A stretch of 64,000 bases of DNA from Dipteronia dyeriana (taxonomy: Eukaryota > Streptophyta > Magnoliopsida > Sapindales > Sapindaceae). Where the stretch lies: contig CM065301.1 of NCBI GenBank assembly GCA_032871835.1, positions 76,354,069 to 76,418,068 on the forward strand, given 5' to 3'. The position numbers and the translations under genes are program-made. The notes beneath the pieces were generated by a model, which made no database searches, was not told the DNA's origin, and saw nothing but the letters and a program-made list of their open reading frames with translations. Below, one piece after another: positions 11,860 to 22,367 of the stretch (the first letter of the stretch is position 1; each line of letters opens with the position of its first letter).

Positions 11860-12190
11860 TAGCTCGATTGCCCATTTGGTTAATCTCCCTGAAATCTCTG
11901 GTTTCTATAAAATCTGCTTCAATGGGAAATTGGTGAGAACCTGGATTGTATGAGCCTGAAAGTATGGCCTTAGCTTCCTTACTGCTGAAACCAGTGCCCA
12001 AGCCATCTTTTCTGCTTGTGAATATCTGGTCTCAGCTGGAAGAAGTGCCTTGCTGGTGTAGTACACTGGCTTTTGTACTCTATCTTCTGTTCTGACTAGG
12101 ACTGAGCTTGCTGCTAATCTTGTAATTGATAACTTTAGTTGGAGTGTCTCCCCCATTTGAGGTTTTGAAAGGATAGGAGCTTATGCTAAG
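11860..12190 (-). pseudogene. Element B RT-linked RNase H
   Basis: The minus-strand frame 12156-11905 encodes MGETLQLKLSITRLAASSVL, KPVYYTSKALL, ETRYSQAEKMAWALVSAVRK and LRPYFQAHTIQVLTNFPLK. These are the hallmarks of the RT-associated RNase H of Ty3/gypsy elements. It lies directly downstream of RT, separated by a stop. Confidence 0.85.
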
Positions 12191-12199
12191 TATTCTTTA

Positions 12200-13045
12200 A
12201 TTTTTAAGAATGCGTGCTCGCACTCTTCATTCTATTCAAGTTCTTTCCCTTTTCTAATTACTTTGAAAAAAGAAGCACACCTGTCTGTGGCTTTTGAGAT
12301 AAATCTTCCTAAGGAAGCCAAGCATCCTGTTAGGCGCTGTACTTCTTTGAGTGTCCTCGGTGAAGTCATTTTCTGTAGGGCCTGGATCTTCTCGGGGTTG
12401 ACTTCGATTCCTCTTTGGTCAACTTGAAAACCCAATAATCTTTCTGAAGGAACCCCAAATAAACACTTGTTTGGATTTAGCTTCATTTGATACCTCCTCA
12501 AGACATCAAATGTTTCTCGCAGGTCTGAAATGTGTTTATCTGCCGTGATGCTCTTAGTCAGCATGTCATCAATGTATACTTCCATGTTCCTTCCAATCTG
12601 CCGTGTGAAGATTCTGTTGACCAGCCTTTGATATGTTGCTCCTGCATTTTTTAATTCGAAGGGCATTACTGTGTAACTGTACAAACCCTTATCAATTGTG
12701 AACGCTGTTTTTTCTTCGTCACCCTTGTTCATCTGGATTTGGTTATATCCCGAGTAGGCGTCCATGAAATTGAGCAACTCATGGCCTGATGTTGCGTCCA
12801 TAAGCTGATCTATCCTCGGAAGTGGAAAACAATCTTTCGGACATGCCTTGTTCAGATTTGTGAAATCTACGCACATCCTCCACTGTCCATTCTTCTTTTG
12901 GACGAGGACCACATCAACCACTCATTGAGGGTAATTGACCTCTCTAATCGATCCTACAACGAGTAGCTTCTCTACTTCCTGTTTGATTGCCTGACTCCTT
13001 TCGAGATTGAATGATCTTCTCTTTTGTATCATCGGTTTTGCATTT
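12200..13045 (-). pseudogene. Element B reverse transcriptase
   Basis: An uninterrupted 229-codon frame (12921-12232) carries the gypsy RT core: QWRMCVDFTNLNKACPKD, PLPRIDQLMDAT, FMDAYSGYNQIQM (first catalytic Asp), VMPFELKNAGATYQRLVN and YIDDM at residues 116-120 (the catalytic Asp pair). It ends with the connection words LTGCLASLGRF. The upstream part (SFNLERSQAIKQEVEKLL) continues to about 13045 beyond a stop at 12922. The glycine normally found in MPFGLKNA is Glu here. This is the best preserved RT in the window. Confidence 0.9.
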
Positions 13046-13049
13046 GGGT

Positions 13050-13800
13050 CTACTGTGAGATGGTGAGATGGTGAGATATTATTCTGGCATCTATCCTGAC
13101 CATGTCTTCATGACTCCAAGCGAACACATCCCTATATTCTTTAAGTAGATCAATGAGGCTTTGTTTGACTCTTTCTTCCAGGTTGGCCCCGATCTTGACC
13201 TTTTTGTTTGGTTCATCTTCTTTCAATGTGATTTCTTTGACCGGTTCAGTTTTGGATTCATTTGGCTCTTCCCTTGGATCTAATTCGAATGATAGTGGCT
13301 TTTCGTTCTGACTCGGCTGTGTTATAGTGCAAACCTGTTCATTCTTGTCCTTGTATACTGACAGGTTAGCTCTTCGGGCCATCTCTTGGGATCCCTTGAC
13401 TACCCTGACCCCATGTTCGGTCGGGAATTTGATCATTAAGGCATAAGTGGATGTTACGGGCTTAGTTTTATTCAGGAATGGTCATCCCAATAGTGCATTA
13501 TATGGCCAATTGTCCAAGCCTACTTCCACGAAGTCGAGTAATACAGTTCTCTGGTAAGGTGCCACTCCAATCTTCACAGGTAGCTTTACCGTCTCGAGTG
13601 ACCTGACCTCAACTCCCCCGAATCCTCTGAGTGGGGTATGGAAGGGATGTAGGTCTTTTCGGTCTAACCTGAGTTGATCGTAGACGACTACATTGAGAAT
13701 GTCTGCTGAGCTTCCATTATCTATCAGGATTCTCCTGACTTCCCGGTGACCAAACCGGGCACTTATGACCAAGGCATCATTTGGCCGAACATCGACGCCA
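13050..13800 (-). pseudogene. Element B aspartic protease and linker to RT
   Basis: The frame 13772-13482 shows the protease active site ILIDNGSSADIL, followed by LRGFGGVEVRSLETVKLPV and NWPYNALLG. The frame 13436-13050 continues with the acidic linker DLLKEYRDVFAWSHEDM that leads into RT. A stop between the two frames breaks the polyprotein. The protease would cut Gag-Pol into its parts in the virus-like particle. Confidence 0.85.
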
Positions 13801-15668
13801 TGTGAGTCTGCTTCTATGAATGTTATTGGGTCCCATCTTTCCTTTACCTTCTTCGGGTCTGGCTTGACCGAGTTTACATCAAAGTTATTTCTTGCTTCTA
13901 CTGCTTCTTTGATTTCCTGAGTTCGCTCTCGATTACTTCTTCCAGTTGATGGTCCTCCAAAGATTGTATGTATTACTTGATTAGCCTCTGGACTGGCCCT
14001 CTGATTTTGACCAGAGCTGTGATCGGCCCTGATCTCTTTCTTTGCTTCTGATTTTTCATCCCTTTTTAAGATTATATTCTGTAGATGTCCTTCTCGAATG
14101 AGGGTTTCTATGTAATCTCTGAGCTGGTAACACTTGGAAGTCTCATGACCGGTTTTCTTGTGGAACCTGCAGTATTTGGTTGTATCTCACCAAGCAAACT
14201 GAGATTGACGGCGTGGCTCTTGCACCATATTCTTTGTCTCCAGAATGGCTAGGATTTCCTCATGATTTTTTTGAAGAGGGGTGTAGTTGGTGTATCTACC
14301 TCGGTATTTTTCTGTGGTTTGTTCGGCATTACTCCTGTTTCCCCCGTCATTGCTCTTTTCTTTGCTGCTTCCTTTCTGTTTTCTTTTTTGGTTTGGCACC
14401 TGGACTTAGCGTCCTTCTCGAGTTTTCCTCCATGCATGTAGCTTCCTCCAGTGGCTAACTCTTCTTCTTTGGCTAATGCATACCCTCCTGCCATGTCCAT
14501 CATATCTGCATACCTGGTCAGACGGGCTCTTCTTAAATCAAAAGATAGTCGTCCATTCTGCAGGTTGTTAATGAATGCAACAATTATTGCTTCATCGTTT
14601 GCACTGCCAATTTCTGATATTGCTTGGCCAAATCTCCCCAGATATTTCTTTAACGACTCATCTTTCCCTTGCTTTATTTGAGAAAGGTAAGCCACTGAAT
14701 TTTTCCTGTGAACATTGCTCAAGAATTGCCTTGAGAAGCTCCTACTTAGTTCACCAAAACTTATAATGCTTGCTGGGGGCAATCTCCCGAACCATCTTAA
14801 ACCCATGTCTCCTAAAGTTTGTGGAAAGTTGAGACACGGTAAGAGATCACTATGGGCATAATGGGCCATAGCATTTTTATAGCGTCTGATGTGCTCTTTT
14901 GGGTCTGTGTCCTTTTTGAACTACTCCACGTGCGGCATCCTGAACCTTTCTGGGTTCGCAAGATTTCCCTGGTGAATGGACTTTCAGAATCGTCATTAGA
15001 TAAATCGTTACACCCATAACGTCTGACCAGTGCGTCCATTTGTCGCCTATTGTTCTCGACTTCTCGAGTTAGGCTTTGGATTACGACGTCTCTGTTTCCC
15101 ACTAGACTTCCCTGATGGTTGAACCGCTGGGTGATTGTCATTCCTCTTTTAGGTTCTTCACTTTGATACCGGGTTTCACGTATGCTCCATGATGACGCTT
15201 GGGATGGTGTCGATCGCTATCTTCTGATGAAGACCGATCCCTGTGCCGGTCATGTTTACGGGGTCTAGTACGGATAGTCTGATCCTGGTTCTGATTCTGG
15301 CGTGGTGGTTCCTCTTCAGGTGTTTCACGTCTAGCCTGATTGATTGGGGTAAGGTTCCTTTCTACTTCTGGTGTGTTTATTTCTGGCCCTACTACCACCG
15401 AACGAAGCCTTGCAGGTGGGAGGTTAGGAGTTTATGCTTTTGTAGCCAGTAGATCAACTCCTTCTTTTGCTGCATCTGACACCAATTGCTGCAACGCCTC
15501 TAGAAAGCTTTACGTCAGGTCTCCACTGGTCGGAGGAACTTGCTGGATCCCCGCTAGGAATGTAGGTTGGTTTTCTGTTGTTGCAGCGAGATCCTGCAAG
15601 GTATTGCCAACATGGAAGTTATCCGGAGATTTTTGGATATCCCCGGAACTACTTCTGCTTCCTGCCAT
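13801..15668 (-). pseudogene. Element B gag (capsid and zinc knuckle)
   Basis: The likely start, ATG at 15668, gives MAGSRSSSGDIQKS, homologous to the start in element C at 30239. The capsid core lies in 14869-14249: CLNFPQTLGDMGLRWFGRL, FSRQFLSNVHRKNSVAYLSQ and LSFDLRRARLTRYADMMDMA. A zinc-knuckle-like CRFHKKTGHETSKC follows near 14150. An arginine/histidine-rich stretch lies at 15138-15398. Stops near 15500 and 14930 interrupt it. Confidence 0.85.
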
Positions 15669-15686
15669 TGCTTTTAATCAAATCGG

Positions 15687-15714
15687 AGGTTCAACCCCTC
15701 CTTCTAGCGCCAAT
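15687..15714 (-). other. Element B primer-binding site
   Basis: On the minus strand ATTGGCGCTAGAAGGAGGGG follows the 5' LTR directly. The complement looks like a tRNA 3' end (TAGCGCCA) extended into a T-loop-like GGTTCAA. Elements C and D carry close variants at the same place. Which tRNA it pairs with cannot be settled by eye. Confidence 0.75.
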
Positions 15715-16625
15715 TGTTGACGTTGATTTCTTAATTGTATCAGAAAAACCAACAAGGATTGAATTTCGGCTATGATTTTCAAAGAGAAATAGAAGGATAA
15801 AGAACCAAGTCACAAGTTTTTTACATGGTAAAACTCTTATGAAAGGAGAAACGTCCACGGGTGGTTGAATGATCAACCGAGCCAAAATCCACTATGAATT
15901 TATAATGTTACAAGCTCTCGATCTCTCTTTCTTCTCTCTGTGTTTTTCTATGATTGCTGTCTATATCTTTTTTGGCGAGATTATGGGTCTATTTATATGT
16001 TTATAGAACCCTATTCTGCTTTGTATAAGTAATAGATCTTTGTATTTAATTATGATTACTTGCTTGAAGCGGATTGTCTTCTTTCCTGTTTCGGAGTCTT
16101 GTATTGAAATCGAATGAGATTCTAGTAATGTAGTCCAATTAGGACTTATTTCCTTATATAATAGCGTAGTCTTTTTAAAGAAATAAGGTTGTTGCCTGAT
16201 TGGGAACCCTTCCAGCTCAGTATTCTGTTCTCTTTGGGATTCCTTCTTGATATGGATATCTTCATGTATTTAATGACCTAGTCCGTGTGAACTAAGCGCT
16301 AGGCTTTTTATTTAGTTTTCTTCATATTTATCCCGAGCAAGAATAATACCCGCTGGTCATGAGTAACATCATTTGATCCTGAAAAACATCATTTGATCCA
16401 GAGTAGAAGCGTCATTTAATCAGTCCCGAATGTCGTTAACTGATCCCGAGTAGTATATAACGTTGATTGGCTCTGAGTAAGTTTTATTCAACATATGCTT
16501 ACTCGGGTTTTCTCTTCTTTGGCGATGTCTTGTGGGATATTTTCTGAATGCCTGTTCGGATGTCCACCTGGCAATTTATCCTCTTTGTTGATGATGTGTA
16601 CATGCGATAAAATTCACATATGACA
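15715..16625 (-). repeat. Element B 5' LTR (911 bp)
   Basis: It runs from TGTTGACG to CATATGACA and pairs with 4732-5643. On the minus strand a TATAAATA box at 15997-15990 should position the start of the genomic transcript. Confidence 0.93.
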
Positions 16626-17487
16626 AGGTGTAATTCTATAAGACCATAGCACTTTAGGTAGTTTATCGGCCTACTCATTGTTTTCTTCTTCGAGTCTTTT
16701 CTTTAATGTATTGATTATTGTCATGTTTGTTGACTCCGCTTGCCCATTTTTCTTGAGGATAACTTGGTGTTGAAAAACTGAGTTTGATGCCGTACTTATC
16801 ACAGAAATTCTTGAAATCAAACGATATGAATTGTGGGCCATTGTCGGTCACTATCTTCTTTAGTATTCCGAACCGTCAAATGATATTTTTCCATACGAAA
16901 TTGTGTACCTCTAAGTCTCTGATGTGCTGAAAAGTTCCAACTTCAACCCATTTGGTGAAATAGTCGGTTAAAACCAACATGTAGACTACCTTTCCTGGTG
17001 TTGTTGGAAGTTTTCCTACAATATCCTTACCCCATTTCATAAAAGGCCATGGAGCCAAAATAGAATTAAGTGTACGTGTTGGAAGGTGAGACACTTGGGC
17101 AAATCTTTGGCATTTTTCACAGTTCTTCACGTGTTTTTATGAGTCGGACCACAATGTCAGCCAGTAATATCCTGCTGTGATGGCTCTGTTTGACAAACTC
17201 CTCGTGCCTGAATTGTTTTCGTATTCCTCATAATGGAGACTTTTAAGAATGTCGTACGCTTCTCTAGGTGTGACGCACCTCAAATACGTTCTTGTAAATG
17301 ATTTTCTGTAAAGCTTACCATACATGTTATAGAATTTAGCCGACTTGGCCATTATTTTTCTTGCTTTAGCTCTGTCACTCGGTAATATATCTGCTTCCAA
17401 ATAGTTTTTGATTGGGTATATCCAGCTCAAACCATTGCTGACTGTTATTACATTTTCTTTGTTTATTGAAAGTTGCATTAGATGCAC
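16626..17487 (-). pseudogene. Element A integrase, interrupted by element B
   Basis: The frame 17487-17137 holds the zinc-binding part (LHYEEYENNSG, ITAGYYWLTLWSDS) and 17130-16876 continues with NCEKCQRFAQ, PWPFMKWGKDIVGKLP (first Asp) and LVLTDYFTKWVEV. Further on, a broken frame gives [13 protein letters not shown] (second Asp) and, after a frameshift, a NGQAES-like Glu motif. The chain then runs into the LTR of element B at 16625 and resumes at 4731. The enzyme is dead both from point changes and from the insertion. Confidence 0.85.
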
Positions 17488-17510
17488 GATCGGTACAGAT
17501 TTGGGGCAGT

Positions 17511-17900
17511 TTATTTAGGATGTGGATCCTTGGCTAGCGAGTGCATCTGCCCTAGAGATTCTGATATTGGTACCTGCAAAAGTGAAAAAGTGTCAAATGT
17601 GGACTCAAGTTGCTTGACTTTCGCCAGGTAAGTCGCCATCCTTTTATCTTTAGCCTTGTAAGTTCCATTCATCTGTCGCATTACCAATTGAGAATCACAT
17701 TGAACCTGCATATTTTTTATGCCTAGACTTTTGGCTAGGTCAAGTCCAGCAATCATTGTCTCATATTCTGCTTCGTTGTTTGTCGCATGAAAATTGCAAT
17801 GTATCGATTGCTCTAAATTTCCACCTTACGGGGATTTTAGTACAAGTTCTAGCCTACTCCCCTTTATAGTGCTTGAACCGTCGACTGATAATGTCCATTT
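17511..17900 (-). pseudogene. Element A additional RNase H domain
   Basis: The frame 17756-17511 encodes AGLDLAKSLGIKNMQVQCDS, QLVMRQMNGTYKAKDKRM and YLAKVKQLESTF, the second half of an RNase H domain with its third catalytic Asp in QCDSQ, followed by SRADALA in another frame. It lies between the RT-linked RNase H and integrase, as in B and C. Confidence 0.75.
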
Positions 17901-18001
17901 GTAGTTTGTATTTTCTTCTGTGGTCGACATTAACTCTTGTTCAGCCTGTAATTGCTCATTAGGTGTAAAATCAACAATAAAATCAACAAATACCAGAGAT
18001 T

Positions 18002-18530
18002 TCAAAGACGTTCACGGATGGAAGGAGATATTGTGTTCACTGATCTCGACCGTCCATTTTGTGAGTCGACCTGAAAGTTCTGGTTATGTAAAATATTTTT
18101 TAGTGGAAATGATGTAAGTACCTTAACTGGATGACATTGGAAGTAAGGTATCAGTTTACGTGCGGCTACCACTAGTGCAAAGGCTAGTTTTTCGAGCTTG
18201 TTATATCTTGTTTCGGTGTCAAGTAACGATTTGCTTACGTAGTACACTGGGTGTTGCGAATCATTATCTTCTTTGACCAGTACAGCGCTAACCGTGGTGT
18301 TCGACACTGCTAAATATAGGTATAATGTCTCATCGTTCTTTGGCTTCAACAATAGGGAAGGCAACATTAAATATTGCTTCAGGTCTTCGAACGTCTTTTC
18401 GCATTCTGAAGTCCAGTCGAACGCTTTTTTCTTTTTCAGTATGTTGAAGAACAATTGACAACACTCTGAAGATTTTGATATGAATATGTTGAGGGTTGAT
18501 ACTCGACCTGTCAATTTTTGGACATCTATG
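18002..18530 (-). pseudogene. Element A RT-linked RNase H
   Basis: The 170-codon frame contains FDWTSECEKTFEDLKQYL, LYLYLAVSNTTVSAVLVKE, HPVYYVSKSLLDTETRYNKL, LAFALVVAARKLIPYFQCHP and VLTSFPLKNIL. This is the RT connection region and RNase H of a gypsy element, and is fairly well preserved. Confidence 0.85.
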
Positions 18531-18559
18531 ATGCATTTTGGTAATTCCAGTTCTCTGAT

Positions 18560-19200
18560 CGATCGGATCTAGTCTGGGTTTGCTTCGATCCCTTTATGAG
18601 TTACCAGGTAACCTATAAATTTTCCTGACAGCACTCCGAAGGAACATTTAGTAAAGTTCAGTTTCATATCGTATTTATCGATTATGTCGAATGACTGTCT
18701 CATGACTGTCTCAGGTGCTCTATGTGTTGATTTGTAATGAGTGACTTGACCAGCATATCGTCGGTATATACTTCCAAAGTCGATCCGAGTATATCTGTGA
18801 ACATCTTGTTGACTAACCACTGGTAGGTCGCACCTTCATTTTTTAAACCAAAAGACATTACTTTATACAAAAAATACATCTTTCGGTTACGAAGACCGTT
18901 TTTCTTGGTCGTTTGGATGCATCAAGATTTGATTATAGCTTGAAAATACGTCCATGAAACTGAGTAGCTGATGTCTTGAGGTAGCGTCGACAAGTATATT
19001 AATGTGAGGCAGTGGGAATGGATCCTTTGGACAGGCCTTGTTGAGATCAGTGAAGTCGATACAGCCGCGCCATTTCCCATTCTTATTCTTCACGACCACG
19101 ACGTTGGATAATTAGTCGGGGTATTTGACTTCTCTCACAGATCTGAAGTCTATCAACTTTTGTAATTCTCGTTGATGATTTTTTTTCTTTCAGGTGCGAA
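18560..19200 (-). pseudogene. Element A reverse transcriptase
   Basis: The frame 19099-18887 carries GKWRGCIDFTDLNKACPKD, FPLPHINILVDATS and FMDVFSSYNQILM (first Asp). After a frameshift, the region near 18770 reads EVYTDDMLVKS, where the usual YIDDM catalytic motif has Ile changed to Thr but both Asp residues remain. The frame ends with KLNFTKCSFGVLSGKFIGYL. Frameshifts and stops break the domain. Confidence 0.85.
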
Positions 19201-19960
19201 CTTTCTTCTTTCTGTTTTACTGGTCAATAATTCGGTTCAACCTGTAATTTATATACAATTACCTGTGGGTCGATTCTGACCATGTCGGAGTGCTACCAAG
19301 CAAAAGTGTTGTGCCGTTGCTTCAAGAATTTTATCAACTGGTTCTGGATCTCAACTGGTAACCTGGATCCAATTGATACTTTATGTTCTGGGTTGTCTGG
19401 GTCGATCAACACTTCATCTAACTCTTTTAATTTAGGTTTGCTCACCGTCGACTCGGATGTAGTTTCCTGTAGTTGCTACAATTGTTCCTTCTTTTTCTTC
19501 ATTGCATTCTGGTAGCATTCCCCTGTTGCTCTCTAGTCGCCTTTAATTTCTCGCACTCTCCACTTGGTAGGGAACTTGATTATTTGATGGTAGGTTGATG
19601 GAATGGCCTTCATTTCGTGTATCCATGGCCAACCAAGGATTGCATTGTATGGTGATTGGCAGTCAAGCACCAGGAAGTTGATGTACAAATTTACCCCTTC
19701 TATATACAGTAGTATAACGATTTCATCCAAAGTGCATTTATGTTATCCACTGAATCCTATAAGCATGGTCTTTCGATGACTAATTTTCGATTCATCTACC
19801 TATATTTCTCGAAGCGCACTGTGAAATAAGATATTACATGAGCTTCTATTATCTATTAATATGCATTTAGTTAAGCAATTAGAAATTAATAAATAAATAA
19901 CGAGAGTTTCAAGGTGAGGGGAAAACAAATTTGATTTGTCGGTCAACTTGAAGATGACCG
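19201..19960 (-). pseudogene. Element A aspartic protease and RT linker
   Basis: The frame 19730-19533 shows LDCQSPYNAILGWPWIHEMK, IPSTYHQIIKFPT, the C-terminal half of the protease (NAILGRPW-type motif). About 100 bases upstream the active site reads LIDNRSSCNIL at roughly 19838-19860, so the invariant Gly after Asp-Asn is Arg. The protease would be inactive even without the flanking stops. Confidence 0.75.
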
Positions 19961-21711
19961 TTTCGTCTATGGCGGACGGGTGTTCTCTGTTAGATCAAAT
20001 CTCTGTGTTTGATGCTTGTCGAGCGTGTCTCTTTACAGCAGAGTAGATGACACCACTCACTTCTGACCCGCCTGCGACATAGTTAATAACTCTTTCTGGT
20101 TGGGGCGGTATTGGTTGATTGTTGTTTGGAGTTGTACTTTGTTTTTCCTCTCGTCGAGCGACTGTTTCTTTCCCTTTATCGGTGAGGAATTCCTGTAAAT
20201 GCCCTCGCTTCAACAGTTCTGCTACCTCCAGTTTTAGGGCGATACATTCATCCATTCAATGTCTATGATCTCCATGAAATTTGCATCGGAGAAGCAAATC
20301 TCAATGTTCTAGGGGTGCGCTCATTTTTCTTGGGCACTTGACGGTTCTACCCATGTTTTTCATCACTGCCACAAGATAGACTGGCTCGATGCTGAGATTA
20401 TATTCAGGTATTGGGATTTATGGTCTACTGGTCCTTGGCATGTTTTGATAACTTGATCATTTATTATGTTATCCAGTATTTCGGTTGTCGCGTCGATTCG
20501 TTGTTGGATATGGTTCGACCCTTCTATCATTAGATCTTAGATCGACTCGATCATTGTATCTGTTGTAATGGTTCACTTTCTCCACGTAATTTGCTTCATC
20601 TTCTTCTCATTTGATTTGGGCCCATGCTTTGTTTAGAGCATCTCCCATTGTTTTGCAAGGGTATTTTGTAAGCTCCTTGTAAAGGTCGGAGTCAAACCTG
20701 AACCCCTTCTTGAAGGCTGAAATTGTGGTAGCGTGGTTGCAATTTAGGATTTGCACCTTCTCTCTATTGAAGCGTTCGGCATATGCTCTGAGGTTCTCGT
20801 TGCTCATTTAGGTTATTGTATATAAGTCGTCTAACCGCTTCTCTAGTTTTCTGCTACTTACGAATTGCTCCACGAAGGTATCAGTGAGTTGCGTAAAAGA
20901 AGAGTTAAAGTTGTTAGATAAATTCGTGTACCATTGTAATGCTGGACCACTAAAGCTCGAACCAAATGCTTTGCACATGCAGGCTTCTCTAAGGTCATGT
21001 GGGATTGTTACAGTGAACATCCGTTGCTTATATTGAGCTATGTGGTGGTCTGGATCTATTGTTCCCTCGAACTGCTTCATGTTTGGGAAACTAAATTTTC
21101 GGGGCATTTCCATGAGAGCGATGGCATCGACGAATGGTGAATCCATGAAACTGTTCACCGTATTCTTTTTTATGGGTGCAGGTACGATTGGGATCCTTTG
21201 GATTAAGGCCTTAATTCCTGCGAACCTGCGAGAAAGTTCTGGGTCAACAAAAAGGTGCAAACCTGAGTTTGATGTTACCAAGTTGAGAGTCGACTGGAGT
21301 GACGTATGAGTTCTTAGGGCGTTGTCCTATAGTCGATCGACTACTAAATTGGGCTCCTACGAATTTTTTACCGGATCTGCAGTGTAGAATCACCAGCTTC
21401 TGCTTGAACCGTTCTTGTCGCATATTGGTTCACCGCCTGGTTGACATTTTCTTCCTGGGCCTTCAGATCTACTGGTACAGTTGGAGCTACCGTGTCCGTT
21501 TCTTACACATGATCTTCTGTTTGGACAAAGGGTGCCTGTGGCAAGTTGTTAGGTGCACCCTCGATTATCGATCATAGCCCTGCATTTCTGGTTTGGATTG
21601 ACGCCTTCTCTGCTTCGATCTCTTATGACTTTTGGGTGTTGGCTGCCATTTGAGCAGTCAATACGGCCTGCTGTTGCTCTATAGTTGGGTTGCTTCCATC
21701 TCCAGACATTT
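19961..21711 (-). pseudogene. Element A gag
   Basis: A likely start at 21711 gives MSGDGSNPTIEQQQAVL. The capsid frame 21281-20808 contains FSFPNMKQFEGTIDPDHHI, FGSSFSGPALQWYTNL, FTQLTDTFVEQF and SRKLEKRLDDLYTIT. It continues beyond one stop as ENLRAYAERFNREKVQI (20807-20607). A zinc-knuckle-like CKFHGDHRH precedes MDECIALKLEVAELLKRGHL at 20255, with a stop in between. Gag would form the particle shell. The sequence is a different Tat family from B and C. Confidence 0.85.
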
Positions 21712-21751
21712 TTGAAATAGCTCTAGTTAGGATCATTGACTGTGTTCAAGT

Positions 21752-21782
21752 TACAAGGGGCCCTACGATAGACGCTAAACTA
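21752..21782 (-). other. Element A probable primer-binding site (decayed)
   Basis: Next to the LTR the minus strand reads TTAGCGTCTATCGTAGGGCC, resembling a TGGCGTCTGTCGTAGGG-type primer site with changes. Placement rests mainly on the LTR boundary. Confidence 0.4.
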
Positions 21783-22367
21783 TGGTTGGTCGAACGACAG
21801 TTAATTGGATTGGATCGGATTCGAATCAGGGCCAAGCAACTTGGTATGAACTGTCGAATCGGATAAATTGAACCTGCAAAAATATGAAGACAAAGAACAA
21901 AAACACAGAAAATTATTTAGCAAGAACGGTGGGTTAGAGATCGCATTTTTGGCCTTAGGTGTGCTTGGGCTGAGCGTTATAGTCTTTTAAATAAACTCCG
22001 GTAACCGGAATCGTAATTTGTGCAGAGTTTCGGTTAGCTAAATAACGTGAATTCCAGAGAAAAATCAGAATCCCTTTTTTGGTAGTGGAGGGTTCCATTT
22101 ATAGGCCATCTTAACGTTAGAGAATTCGTTAGAATGAATCCCTGAAATCTTGGCAGATCTCATGGGATATACTGCATTTTGAAATAGTCTTGAACTAATC
22201 ATCAACGAGTATCGTGGTTGAGTTTCAAGTAGGACTGACCAAGTCAAAATGGAGTCTGGGACAAGCATTTGGGTCAATCCGGGTTTTTGGGCCTAGTCCA
22301 AGGTTGGTATCATAACTGCTGCTAGGCTTCACATTTTTGGGCCTAGAGGTCATTTCTAGCTACTACA
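21783..22367 (-). repeat. Element A 5' LTR (about 585 bp)
   Basis: It begins TGGTTGG and ends CTACTACA. Its last 60 bases match 9-68 at the window start. Gag begins 72 bases further left on the minus strand. The inner end is set by the TG dinucleotide and the primer-site remnant, so it is approximate. Confidence 0.65.

Larger units (their letters stand above)
4732..16625 (-). mobile_element. Element B: Tat-lineage LTR retrotransposon nested in element A
   Basis: Two long direct repeats of 912 and 911 bp begin TGTTGACG and end CATATGACA. They enclose, on the minus strand, gag, protease, RT, RNase H, a second RNase H and integrase, then a tandem repeat and an antisense ORF on the plus strand. 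A primer-binding site adjoins the right LTR and a purine tract the left LTR. It is the same family as element C, which lies in opposite orientation at 29336-40547. Gag and pol carry several stops, but the RT core is one continuous frame. Confidence 0.93.
1..22367 (-). mobile_element. Element A: Tat-lineage Ty3/gypsy LTR retrotransposon, split by element B
   Basis: Reading the minus strand from right to left gives 5' LTR, gag, protease, reverse transcriptase, two RNase H domains and integrase. Then comes the inserted element B (4732-16625), the rest of pol, a tandem repeat, an antisense ORF on the plus strand, and the edge of the 3' LTR at the window start. The order and the antisense ORF fit the Tat lineage of plant Ty3/gypsy elements (family knowledge). 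All coding parts carry stop codons or frameshifts, so this is an old, dead copy. Its full 3' end is outside the window. Confidence 0.85.
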
